DNA of 64,000 nucleotides from Bryobacter aggregatus MPL3 (GTDB taxonomy: Bacteria > Acidobacteriota > Terriglobia > Bryobacterales > Bryobacteraceae): contig NZ_JNIF01000003.1 of NCBI RefSeq assembly GCF_000702445.1, forward strand, positions 4,030,001 to 4,094,000, read 5' to 3'. Made by a program: the position numbers and the translations under genes. Position 1 is the stretch's first letter; every line of letters starts with the position of its first letter. The notes below the pieces were generated by a model, which saw only the letters and a program-made list of their open reading frames with translations, did no database searches and was not told the DNA's origin. Positions 34,948-42,802 of the stretch are shown here, one piece after another.

Positions 34948-34975
34948 AAGGCCCTCTCGCAAGAGAGGGCCTTTT
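34948..34975 (+). terminator. Rho-independent terminator after cyclophilin gene
   Basis: An 11-bp perfect stem AAGGCCCTCTC/GAGAGGGCCTT with a GCAA tetraloop, followed by TTT on the plus strand. It sits 6 bp after the cyclophilin stop and separates it from the convergent SDR pseudogene; the A-rich left side may let it work in both directions. Confidence 0.9.
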
Positions 34976-34981
34976 TCAGTC

Positions 34982-35644
34982 TTAAGCAAAGCCTCCATTC
35001 GCGCGCAGCACCTGCGAATTCACCCACGCCGCATCCGGCCCCCCCCCCAGAAACGACACGACGTTCGCAATATCTTCCGGCTCCCCCAGCTGTTCGGGCT
35101 GTGCAGTCTGCGCCGCGCCTTTCCCCGCCAGAAATAACTCGGTCGCTACTGCATTCATCGTGATCTTCCTGCCTCGCAACTCATTCGCCAGTACATGCAC
35201 CAGTCCCTCGACTCCGGCCTTGGACGCGATGTAGGGGCCATAGGTCGGAAACGACTTCGCCAGTATGCTGCTCGAAAACGCAATGATCCTGCCACCATCG
35301 GCAACCTGTTGCGCTGCCCGTGCCGCACCAGAAAGCTTCGGCGCAGATTGGTCCGGATCACAGGGTCGAATGCCTCCACATCCCCTTTGCCGATTGGGGA
35401 AAGCGGCATGATCCCGAGTTGTTCACCACGACATCGATCTGCCCAAACGTCTTCACGGCTCGGCAAATCAGCGCGCCACAACGGCGTCGGCATCGCCGGC
35501 GCTCTTGGCAGAATTCACCACGACGGAGAAACCATCGCGGGCCAGGCGCAGAGCAATGGCCCGTCCAATTCTCCGGGATGCGCCGGGTACGATTGCCGTT
35601 CGGTTTATGAGTCCACGAAACGCAGAACCTAACTCAAAATCCAT
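34982..35644 (-). pseudogene. SDR oxidoreductase pseudogene with frameshifts
   Basis: Read on the minus strand, the pieces of a classical SDR occur in order but in different frames. TAIVPGASRRIGRAIALRLA and VVVNSAKSAGDADAVVAR end at a stop (about 35467). Then come AVKTFGQIDVVVNNSG in a second frame, IMPLSPIGKGDVEAFDPVIR in a third, and ADGGRIIAFSSS, YGPYIASKAG and ITMNAVATELF back in the first, to the stop at 34982. About 25 residues between VVAR and AVKTF are missing as well. The start (35644) directly follows the TetR stop. It was the last gene of the NmrA-TetR operon. Confidence 0.88.
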
Positions 35645-36202
35645 TCACTCTGTTGCGAGAAAACGGCGAATCGCAGCCTGTAGCAACTCTTCTGGAGAGC
35701 GCCGGAAACCCACGCGCCCCAGATCTCCTCCATGGGCGAGGAGGCTGAAGCCATGGAACAAGCTCCAGAGGCCAGCCAGCCTGATTTCAAGATCGACGCC
35801 CGCCTGGCTCGCGGACCGTACCGCTTCTGCAAAGGCGTCGAATGCTGCTGTCGCGCTCCGCCCAAGGGTAGGGAATGCAGACGGCTCGATCCCGGCGAGA
35901 AACATGATCTCGAAGTGTCCTCGCTGCTGCACGGCGAATTGGAGATAGGCCAATCCCAGTTCCTCTAGCGATTTCGTTTTGCCAATGCTCTCGCGCAGTT
36001 GGTCGAAGCCCTCTTCCGCCGCTGCGGCCAGCAGCGCCTCCTTGTCGGCGAAATGACGATAGAGCGCAGAGGGAACAACTCCGGCGAGCTTGGCCGCGTC
36101 TTGCGCTGTAAATCCTCGCGGACCCTTCTCTGCCACTAGCCGGATGGCCGCCGTCACTAGTGCGGCTCGCAGATCTCCATGATGATAGCCGTGCTTCTTC
36201 AT
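35645..36202 (-). CDS. TetR-family transcriptional regulator
   Basis: A 185-residue repressor. The N-terminal helix-turn-helix (about 8-55) reads GDLRAALVTAAIRLVAEKGPRGFTAQDAAKLAGVVPSALYRHFADKEALL split across the standard three helices. The C-terminal domain (LEELGLAYLQFAVQQRGHFEIMF) is of the TetR_C_33/WHG type. The start overlaps the upstream NmrA gene's stop (ATGA), and the decayed SDR follows. A perfect palindrome at the operon start is the likely binding site, so the operon is probably autoregulated. Confidence 0.92.
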   Translation of the reverse strand: MKKHGYHHGDLRAALVTAAIRLVAEKGPRGFTAQDAAKLAGVVPSALYRHFADKEALLAAAAEEGFDQLRESIGKTKSLEELGLAYLQFAVQQRGHFEIMFLAGIEPSAFPTLGRSATAAFDAFAEAVRSASQAGVDLEIRLAGLWSLFHGFSLLAHGGDLGRVGFRRSPEELLQAAIRRFLATE

Positions 36203-37104
36203 GACTTCCGGTAGAGTGGCAGCATCACCTCAGTGACAAATTCTTCATAGGACGTCGTTGTCGTGTTTCTGGGGGATCGCGGCTCCAAGGCCCGCACCAG
36301 TCCACTGCTATAGGCTGCCGCCAGTTCCAAAATCAGCCCCGCCACATTCTCTGACATTCCCATCTGCAACAGCGCAGGCTTCACTTGCGCATCGCTCCAG
36401 CGATGATAGGCAAGATTCGGCACGCCAATGGCCTGCCCAAAGATCTGCATCGCTTCCGCCATACTCAGATCCCGTTGGCCTTGCAACTCGCGAACGCTGG
36501 AGCCTCGAAATTCCAACGCCAGCAATTCCCGTGCGGCTTCGGTTGCAATGTCGCGTGTCGCAATCATGGGCAACTTCACATCCGCAGCCACCGGACCCCC
36601 TGTCACGCCGAGCTTCTTGTACAGATGCACTTGCGCGATCGTATTCTCCATGAAGTATCCCGCTCGCAGATGCAGCACCTGCAATCCGGCAATCCGGTTG
36701 AAGACGCTCTCGAGAACATGTTGCCCCTGGATCATGCCGGTGCCGCCCGCTTGCTCGGCGCCCAAGCTGCTGAGGGTCACCGCAAATGGAACTCGCTGCG
36801 CCTCGATTGCTCCAGCCATGGCTGCGACCATCTGATCCTGATACGCCCGGTAATCGTCAGACTGAAGATCCGGTGGCTCCATCGCATAGACTGCCTCCAC
36901 TCCCGCAAACGCCTCTTCCAATTGCGAAGGGTTTGTAAGATCACAAATCGCGGCTTCGGCGCCAAGCTGCACCAGTCCTGCAAGCCGTTCGCGATTCCTG
37001 CCCAAGGCCCGCACGTGTTTTCCAGCGCGCAGTAATTGTTCCGCCACCAACCGACCGGTGTTTCCGCTCGCACCACTCACGGCATAGATCAAGTTTTTGC
37101 TCAT
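36199..37104 (-). CDS. NmrA-like NAD(P)-binding oxidoreductase
   Basis: A 301-residue atypical SDR of the NmrA type. SGASGNTGRLVAEQLLRAGKHVRALGRN (about 9-36) is the NAD(P) loop with GxxGxxG; DLTNPSQLEEAFAGVEAVYAMEP continues the fold. The later HLRAGYFMENT and TRDIATEAARELL are typical of this group. It may sense redox or reduce quinones, but the substrate is unknown. I start at ATG 37104, next to the palindrome; GTG 37119 inside the palindrome is an alternative that adds five residues. Confidence 0.88.
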   Translation of the reverse strand: MSKNLIYAVSGASGNTGRLVAEQLLRAGKHVRALGRNRERLAGLVQLGAEAAICDLTNPSQLEEAFAGVEAVYAMEPPDLQSDDYRAYQDQMVAAMAGAIEAQRVPFAVTLSSLGAEQAGGTGMIQGQHVLESVFNRIAGLQVLHLRAGYFMENTIAQVHLYKKLGVTGGPVAADVKLPMIATRDIATEAARELLALEFRGSSVRELQGQRDLSMAEAMQIFGQAIGVPNLAYHRWSDAQVKPALLQMGMSENVAGLILELAAAYSSGLVRALEPRSPRNTTTTSYEEFVTEVMLPLYRKS

Positions 37105-37121
37105 GTGAATCTGATTCACAT
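37103..37121. promoter_or_regulatory. Perfect 19-bp palindrome, TetR operator candidate
   Basis: ATGTGAATCTGATTCACAT: two perfect 9-bp arms around a central T, at the very start of the NmrA-TetR operon and overlapping its start codon. Length and symmetry match TetR-family operators. Repression by the operon's own TetR protein is inferred. Confidence 0.7.
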
Positions 37122-37273
37122 AAAAGGTTCCAGGATGCAGAAAATGAAAAAGAAAACAAGCGAAGCGCTTTTCCTCACAGCACGTCTACAGTCGTAAAGA
37201 CGCAATCTTTTCATTACTGCTAAACCGCAACAATTCTTGTTTGGCGATATGATTGTGGCAGAGGAATCCCGCT

Positions 37274-37738
37274 ATGAAGCCCTACATGAAATTTGGCCTC
37301 ATTATTACCGTAGTGATTGCCACCATCGGTTGGCTGGCCATTGATGGCGCCACCGGCAACACTGCTTATTACAAGAACGTCTCGGAAGTCCATCAGATGG
37401 GCCCCAAGGCACTGGGCAAACGCTTCAAGGTGGGCGGCGATGTTGTCAAAGGCTCCATCCAGCGCAATGGCGCAGAAGTGTCTTTCCAGATTGTCGAGCT
37501 GAACAACGCGAATAACGCGATGCCGCTCCGCATCACCTATACCGGAACAGAACCTCTTCCCGATACCTTCCGCGATGGGGCGCAAGCTCTCGCCGATGGC
37601 CGCATGAACCCGGATGGCACCTTTACGGCAAACCACATCCAGGCCAAATGTGCTTCGAAGTACGAAGCAAAGCCCGGTCAGATCAAGCCTGGCACCGATC
37701 CTTCGCACGCTCCGAAAACAACGGTAAGCCGAAGCTAG
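37274..37738 (+). CDS. ccmE: Cytochrome c maturation protein CcmE, Cys-type heme chaperone
   Basis: A 154-residue periplasmic heme chaperone anchored by one N-terminal helix (residues 6-24). The OB-fold core is recognisable from KRFKVGGDVVKGSIQRNG, PLRITYTGTEPLPDTFRDG and FTANHIQAKCASKYEAKP. In most CcmE proteins the heme is bound covalently by His in an HxxxY motif; here the aligned residues are Cys126-Ala-Ser-Lys-Tyr130 (CxxxY), the variant known from archaea and Desulfovibrio. Start ATG 37274 follows GAGGA. First gene of the ccm operon. Its promoter in the 169-bp divergent spacer is unclear. Confidence 0.92.
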   Translation: MKPYMKFGLIITVVIATIGWLAIDGATGNTAYYKNVSEVHQMGPKALGKRFKVGGDVVKGSIQRNGAEVSFQIVELNNANNAMPLRITYTGTEPLPDTFRDGAQALADGRMNPDGTFTANHIQAKCASKYEAKPGQIKPGTDPSHAPKTTVSRS

Positions 37739-37745
37739 CCCAACC

Positions 37746-39770
37746 ATGGAAAACGTAGGCGCACTCGCGCTCCTTCTCGCCTTCTCCGTCGCGATCTTCG
37801 CGCTTTTTAGCGCTGTCGTCGGCGCCCTTCGTAAAAACCTCTATCTCATTGCTGCTTCGCGGCGTGCTGTCTACGTTGTCTGGGCTCTCATCACCACGGC
37901 CAGTGGAATCCTCCTCTATGCGCTGATCACCGGCGATTACCGGTTGCAATATGTTGCGGGCCATGCAAACACCGCAATGCCGCTGTTGTACAAAATCTCA
38001 GCGTGGTGGGGCGGACAGGAAGGCTCACTGCTCTTCTGGAGCTGGATCCTGTCGAGCTACACCGTTGCTGTCGTTTTCACCAATCGCAAACAGTTCAAAA
38101 CGATGATGCCCTGGGTGATCGCGATCATGTCCGCGACCCAGGTCTTCTTCCTCATCCTCAACAATTTCGTCGTCCCGCCCTTCACTCTCTGGGCCATCGG
38201 ACGTGGCATCATCAATCTCCCCGACGGCCAAGGTCTGAACCCGCTGCTCCAGACCCCCTCGATGGCGATCCACCCGCCAATGCTCTATCTCGGCTACGTT
38301 GGCTTCATCGTTCCCTTCGCCTTCGCCATCGGCTCGCTGATCACCAAGCAGCCCGGCGACGAATGGATCCACACGACGCGCCGCTGGACACTCATCACCT
38401 GGCTCTTCCAAACCATCGGCATCACGCTCGGCATGGGCTGGGCTTATTACGTCCTCGGTTGGGGCGGCTATTGGGGCTGGGATCCGGTTGAGAACGCAAG
38501 TGTCCTCCCCTGGATCACCGCCACTGCCTTCCTGCACAGCGTCATGATGCAAGAGAAGAAGGGCATGATGAAGGTCTGGAACATGGTGCTCGTCTCGGCC
38601 ACTTTCTTCCTCTGCATCTTCGGAACCATGCTCACCCGCAGCGGCCTCGTCCAGAGCGTCCACGCCTTCGGCATCTCGAGCATCGGCAACTACTTCGCCG
38701 TCTTCCTCGCCATCGGCATCGCAGGCACGGTCTGGCTGATCCTCGACCGTCTCGACTTCCTCAAGAGCGAGTCGCACCTGGAGTCCGTCGTCAGCCGCGA
38801 GTCCAGCTTCCTGTTCAACAATCTGGTCCTGCTTGCCAGTTGCTTTGCGGTTCTCTGGGGCACCCTGTTTCCCGTAATCAGTGAAGCGATCACCGGCGAA
38901 AAGATCAGCGTTGATGCGCCGTTCTTCAATCGCGTCAACATCCCGATTGGGCTCTTCCTCATCTTCCTCACCGGTGTAGGACCGCTCGTTGCCTGGCGCC
39001 GCAGTTCGCTCGACAGTCTCAAGCGGAACTTCCTCTGGCCCACGGTTTCGATGTTTATCCTCATGGCCGCGCTCTTTGGCGCTGGCATCCGTAGTGCCTA
39101 TGCGCTGATCAGCTTCGGCCTCTGCCTCTTCGTCACGGTGACCATCGGCAGCGAGTTCGTCAAAGGCGCTTTCGCGATCGCCCAAAAAGAAAGCATGAAT
39201 CTCGTCCGGGCTGTGATCGAACTCACACACCGCAACACGCGCCGCTACGGCGGCTACATCGTCCACATGGGTATTGTCGTGATGTTCGTTGGCTTCACTG
39301 GCGCTGCCTTCAACAAGGACGTCACCGTGGAAGCGGCAATGGGCAAATCCTTCCAGATCGGCCGCTATGACATTACGGTCACGGGTCTCACGGATGGCGA
39401 GAATGATAACTACGCTTGGATGAAAGCTGCGGTTGACGTCTCGGTCGATGGCAAGAAGATTGACACCATGAATCCGGAGCGCCGGATCTACAAGGCCAGC
39501 CGTCAACCAGCCAGCCTCGTGGATATCCGCCGCCGCCTCAACGAAGACCTCTTCCTGAACTTTGCCGCCATGGCAAGCGAAGGGCAGGGCGCCATCATCC
39601 AGGCCTATGTATTCCCGCTCGTGAGCTGGATCTGGGTTGGCTTCTGGGTCGTGCTCATCGGCACCCTCATCTGTCTCGTGCCTGCCAAGATCAAGCTGAG
39701 CTACGCAAGAACTCAGGTCCTGGGCTCCAGTGCTACGTCTCTCCCCACGGAGGAACATGCGAAAACTTAA
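37746..39770 (+). CDS. ccmF: Cytochrome c heme lyase subunit CcmF
   Basis: A 674-residue polytopic membrane protein that attaches heme from CcmE to apocytochrome c. The tryptophan-rich heme-handling motif GWGGYWGWDPVENASVLPW is at about residues 238-256, and ITTASGILLYALITGDYRL, MPLLYKISAWWGGQEGSLLFW and PSMAIHPPMLYLGYVG supply further conserved His and Trp positions. The C-terminal third ends in a periplasmic loop and a final helix (VSWIWVGFWVVLIGTLICLVPA). Start 7 bp after ccmE; it overlaps ccmH by 14 bp. Confidence 0.95.
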   Translation: MENVGALALLLAFSVAIFALFSAVVGALRKNLYLIAASRRAVYVVWALITTASGILLYALITGDYRLQYVAGHANTAMPLLYKISAWWGGQEGSLLFWSWILSSYTVAVVFTNRKQFKTMMPWVIAIMSATQVFFLILNNFVVPPFTLWAIGRGIINLPDGQGLNPLLQTPSMAIHPPMLYLGYVGFIVPFAFAIGSLITKQPGDEWIHTTRRWTLITWLFQTIGITLGMGWAYYVLGWGGYWGWDPVENASVLPWITATAFLHSVMMQEKKGMMKVWNMVLVSATFFLCIFGTMLTRSGLVQSVHAFGISSIGNYFAVFLAIGIAGTVWLILDRLDFLKSESHLESVVSRESSFLFNNLVLLASCFAVLWGTLFPVISEAITGEKISVDAPFFNRVNIPIGLFLIFLTGVGPLVAWRRSSLDSLKRNFLWPTVSMFILMAALFGAGIRSAYALISFGLCLFVTVTIGSEFVKGAFAIAQKESMNLVRAVIELTHRNTRRYGGYIVHMGIVVMFVGFTGAAFNKDVTVEAAMGKSFQIGRYDITVTGLTDGENDNYAWMKAAVDVSVDGKKIDTMNPERRIYKASRQPASLVDIRRRLNEDLFLNFAAMASEGQGAIIQAYVFPLVSWIWVGFWVVLIGTLICLVPAKIKLSYARTQVLGSSATSLPTEEHAKT

Positions 39771-40233
39771 ATCGCTCGGCCTCCTGGCCTTCCTCGCCGC
39801 CATCTCCATCGCGCAAAACCCGATGGACTTTGTCTCACCCGAGATCAAGCGCGTCGGCATGAAGCTGAGCTGCCTCTGCGGTGGCTGCCGCAATGCGGTG
39901 GGCGATTGTTCAATGATCGCCTGTGGCTATTCCTTACCGGCCAGACAGAAGATCAAGCAACTCCAGACGATGGGGGCTTCGGATTCGAGCATTGTCGGCC
40001 GCTTCGTCAAGGAGCAGGGTGTCAAGGCCCTGGTGGAGCCGGAAGTAACAGGCTTTGGGCTGCTCGGTTGGCTCATGCCCGGCTTTGCCCTCGCGCTCGG
40101 CTTCATCGCCATCCTCGTCTACGTCAAACGTTTCCGCAGTCCAAGTGTAAAAGTCGAATCTACCGTTAAGCCCGAGGTCATCGCTGGCTATGAAGCCACG
40201 GCCGCGCGTGAATTCGACCGAATGGAACCCTAG
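39757..40233 (+). CDS. ccmH: CcmH-like thiol protein with five-cysteine cluster
   Basis: A 158-residue exported membrane-anchored protein. The signal peptide ends near residue 20 (SIAQ). The canonical CcmH reduction motif LRCxxC is replaced by LSCLCGGCRNAVGDCSMIAC, with cysteines at 39, 41, 44, 51 and 56. Downstream, RQKIKQLQTMGASDSSIVGRFV is typical of the CcmH three-helix fold, and a C-terminal helix (LLGWLMPGFALALGFIAILVYV) anchors it. It should keep apocytochrome cysteines reduced and present them to CcmF; the extra cysteines could bind metal. AGGAGGA ribosome site; starts inside ccmF. Confidence 0.85.
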   Translation: MRKLKSLGLLAFLAAISIAQNPMDFVSPEIKRVGMKLSCLCGGCRNAVGDCSMIACGYSLPARQKIKQLQTMGASDSSIVGRFVKEQGVKALVEPEVTGFGLLGWLMPGFALALGFIAILVYVKRFRSPSVKVESTVKPEVIAGYEATAAREFDRMEP

Positions 40234-40240
40234 CGCCCTC

Positions 40241-40528
40241 ATGATCATCGCCATCGCCATCGGGCTCACGGTGCTCGTCATCGCCCTGACACTCTTCATT
40301 CGGGAAGCAGATCTTCCCCAACTACCCCCCGAAAATCCCTTTAAGATTTTCGACGAACGCAAGGCTCGTATTTACGAGAACTTGCGCGATCTCCAATTCG
40401 AGCTTCGCCTCGGCAAGCTCTCTGACGACGACTACGCGAAATCCAAGGCCAGCCTGCAGCATGAACTCGCGCAGGTACTGGCGGAAGCCGACGCGCTCAA
40501 AGCCACCCTCGGGGTTGCCTCCAAATGA
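40241..40528 (+). CDS. Short CcmI-like membrane protein
   Basis: A 95-residue protein with one N-terminal helix (MIIAIAIGLTVLVIALTLFI) followed by a charged coiled coil (FDERKARIYENLRDLQFELRLGKLSDDDYAKSKASLQHELAQVL). This resembles the N-terminal part of CcmI/CycH, which holds apocytochromes for CcmH, but without the TPR domain. Its place between ccmH and ccmA supports this role. The stop overlaps the next gene as ATGA. An in-frame ATG at 40190 is possible but would lie inside ccmH. Confidence 0.7.
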   Translation: MIIAIAIGLTVLVIALTLFIREADLPQLPPENPFKIFDERKARIYENLRDLQFELRLGKLSDDDYAKSKASLQHELAQVLAEADALKATLGVASK

Positions 40529-41454
40529 CTCCCCTCTTCCTGATCCTCCTCGCCATCGACGGCACCGTCGTCAACAAGTCCACCGGCAAGCCCGCGGCTG
40601 AAGTGCCCATCGTGCTGATGCGCCTCGGCGACGGCGGCATGATGCCGGTCGGTACCGTAAAGTCCGGGCCCGACGGCAAATTCGATTTCAAGCAGAACAT
40701 CGACGGCCCGCTGCTCATGCAGGCGATCTACGACGGCGTCAACTACAACAAGCTCTTGCGCCCGGGCGACAAACCCTCTGGCCTCGAACTCGACATCTAC
40801 AACACCACCCGTAAGCCGGGCGACGCAAAGATCGTTCAGCACATGATGCTGGTCGAGCCCAGCGAGGACAAGATGTCGATCAACGAGAGCGTCATCTATC
40901 GCAACGACAGCAAGTCCACTTATAGCGATCCCGAGAATGGCACCTTCCGCTTCTACCTTCCTCCTGAGGCAAAGGCCAGTCTTCAGGTTCGCGTTTCCGG
41001 TCCAGGCAACATGCCGGTCCGTGGAGAAGCCAAGGAAGCGGGTCCGGCCAACATTTATAAGATCGACTTCGCCATCAAGCCCGGCGAGTCGCGCTTCGAT
41101 CTCCAATATGTGTTGCCTGCAGGTAAGCTGAAGGGTCGCATCCTGCACCCGGTCGGCGAAAAAGAAGGTCCCACTCGTCTGGTCACTCCCAGCGGCGTCA
41201 AGCTTTCGGGCCTCGGCGTGGAAGATCTGGGCGCCGAACCGCAAACCCAGGCCGAAGTCTACAGCCTGTCCAAGCCCGACTACGAAATCGAGGTCAGCGG
41301 CACCGGCTCACTCCGCGCTCTCGACCCCGATGAAACCGCTATGCCCGAGCCTCAGGCCATTCCTCCGAAGATCTCCGAACGCATGTGGTGGATTGTCGGC
41401 CTTTCTCTGCTCGCGCTCTCTTTCGGCTTCGTCTCCCTCTTAAAGAAGGCATGA
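40525..41454 (+). CDS. Unknown membrane-anchored protein with Ig-like domain in ccm operon
   Basis: A 309-residue exported protein. A short N-terminal leader (MTPLFLILLA) is followed at once by a carboxypeptidase-regulatory-like fold (DGTVVNKSTGKPAAEVPIVL; GPDGKFDFKQN). A middle beta-rich region runs to about residue 270 (NGTFRFYLPPEAKASLQVRV; FDLQYVLPAGKLKGRIL), and one C-terminal helix (MWWIVGLSLLALSFGFVSLL, about 285-305) ends the protein. It has no cysteines or obvious catalytic residues. It is joined to the CcmI-like gene and to ccmA by ATGA overlaps, so it is an integral part of the operon; a scaffold or chaperone for apocytochromes is a guess. Confidence 0.75.
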   Translation: MTPLFLILLAIDGTVVNKSTGKPAAEVPIVLMRLGDGGMMPVGTVKSGPDGKFDFKQNIDGPLLMQAIYDGVNYNKLLRPGDKPSGLELDIYNTTRKPGDAKIVQHMMLVEPSEDKMSINESVIYRNDSKSTYSDPENGTFRFYLPPEAKASLQVRVSGPGNMPVRGEAKEAGPANIYKIDFAIKPGESRFDLQYVLPAGKLKGRILHPVGEKEGPTRLVTPSGVKLSGLGVEDLGAEPQTQAEVYSLSKPDYEIEVSGTGSLRALDPDETAMPEPQAIPPKISERMWWIVGLSLLALSFGFVSLLKKA

Positions 41455-42113
41455 GCGTTCTCAAAGCAGACCGGGTCTCGAAGTTCTTCGGGAGCTTCCC
41501 GGCTTTGCGAGACTTGACCTTCGCACTGGAATCCGGCGATTGCGTCGCGCTGCTCGGCCGCAATGGGGCAGGCAAGACCACGCTTCTCAACCTGATGGCC
41601 GGGCTCTCCCGGCCTACGGACGGCAAGCTGGAAATCACCAAGCGCGTCAGTCTGCTCGGCCACGGCATTGGGGTCTACGACGAACTCAGCGCACGCGAGA
41701 ATCTGAAGTTCTTCGCCACCTTGCACACCGTTGCCATCGACGTCGACAAATGGCTCTACAAGGTCAATCTGCTCAATGTTGCCGACGCTCCCTTGCGCGA
41801 ATACTCGCGCGGCATGCGCCAGCGTCTGGCCCTGGCCCGTGTCTTTATGGGAGATCCTGAACTGCTCCTCCTCGACGAGCCCTTCACCTCACTCGACGAC
41901 AAAGCGACGGCTCTTCTCCAGACCCTTCTTGCAGAAGCCCTCGCTCGCAAGGCCACCGTCGTACTTTCTACCCACCAGATTCCCGAAGCGATGGCTCTGG
42001 CCTCTCGCATTGTCTTTCTCGAGAACGGAAAGCTCGCCTATTTCGGCCCGCGTCCCCAGGAAATGCTCGATGACAGCACCTGGATCTACCGGACCTACGG
42101 AGCCAGCGTCTAG
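41451..42113 (+). CDS. ccmA: Heme exporter ATPase CcmA
   Basis: A 220-residue ABC ATPase that powers release of holo-CcmE. Walker A LLGRNGAGKTTLLNLMAG (34-51), signature YSRGMRQRLALARVF (about 123-137), Walker B LLLLDEPFTSLDD (about 143-155) and the switch STHQIPEA (about 178) are complete. The start at 41451 overlaps the preceding stop (ATGA). ccmB starts directly after its stop codon, with no spacer, so CcmA and CcmB are made in equal amounts. Confidence 0.94.
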   Translation: MSVLKADRVSKFFGSFPALRDLTFALESGDCVALLGRNGAGKTTLLNLMAGLSRPTDGKLEITKRVSLLGHGIGVYDELSARENLKFFATLHTVAIDVDKWLYKVNLLNVADAPLREYSRGMRQRLALARVFMGDPELLLLDEPFTSLDDKATALLQTLLAEALARKATVVLSTHQIPEAMALASRIVFLENGKLAYFGPRPQEMLDDSTWIYRTYGASV

Positions 42114-42788
42114 ATGCTCCGCCACTCCTGGATCATCTTCACCAAGGACCTCCGCATGGAGTTCCGCAGCAAAGAATCACTCAACGCCGCCGTTGCCTTC
42201 TCCCTTGTCGTGCTCGTCCTGTTCAGCTTTGCCTTCGACCCCACCAGCGAGCAGATCCACGAGATCTCTGGCGGCCTGCTCTGGATTCTCTTTGCCTTTG
42301 CAGGGGTTCTGCTGGTCAATCGCAGCTTCGCCCGCGAGCAGTCGAATGACTGCATGAATGTTCTCATCTCCTCGCGCGTCCCGGCCTCGGCGCTGCTCCT
42401 TGGCAAGTCCCTGGCCAACACGCTGTTCATTCTGCTGGTGGAAGCCGTTTGTCTGCCTGTCTTCGGTATCTTTTACAACATCAACCTTTTCGCGCAACCC
42501 TTCTGGATGCTGCTTGTCTGCCTCCTCGGCACCTGGGCAATCGCCATCATCGGCACTGTCTTTGCCGCAATGACCGTAAGCCTGCGCCTGCGCGAATTGA
42601 TGTTGCCGGTCATGGTCTATCCGATGATCATTCCCGCGCTCGCCGCCGCCATGCAACTCACCACCGTACTCTCCACCGGAAAGCCCCTCGAATCGGACAA
42701 CATGCTCTGGGTCCGTGTTCTCATCGGATTTGATATCATCTTCACCGCATTGGCCCTAGGCTTGATCGACACGGTCCTAGTAGACTAG
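42114..42788 (+). CDS. ccmB: Heme exporter membrane protein CcmB
   Basis: A 224-residue integral membrane protein with six predicted helices. IFTKDLRMEFRSKESLNAAVAFSLVVLVLFSFAF opens like other CcmB proteins, ARLEALLLLWL in canonical CcmB is here LLLGKSLANTLFILLVEAVCLPVF, and the GTWAIAIIGTVFAAMTVSLRLRELMLPVMVYPMIIPAL block is the best-conserved part. It joins CcmA (and CcmC) in the ABC complex that releases heme-loaded CcmE. It is adjacent to ccmA with no gap. Confidence 0.93.
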   Translation: MLRHSWIIFTKDLRMEFRSKESLNAAVAFSLVVLVLFSFAFDPTSEQIHEISGGLLWILFAFAGVLLVNRSFAREQSNDCMNVLISSRVPASALLLGKSLANTLFILLVEAVCLPVFGIFYNINLFAQPFWMLLVCLLGTWAIAIIGTVFAAMTVSLRLRELMLPVMVYPMIIPALAAAMQLTTVLSTGKPLESDNMLWVRVLIGFDIIFTALALGLIDTVLVD

Positions 42789-42802
42789 AAGCAAAGAAAG
42801 CC

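Noticed and set aside
38025-39893. Long minus-strand open frame (622 codons) antisense to ccmF
   Set aside because: Acidic, low-complexity translation without motifs; ccmF on the other strand is unambiguous.
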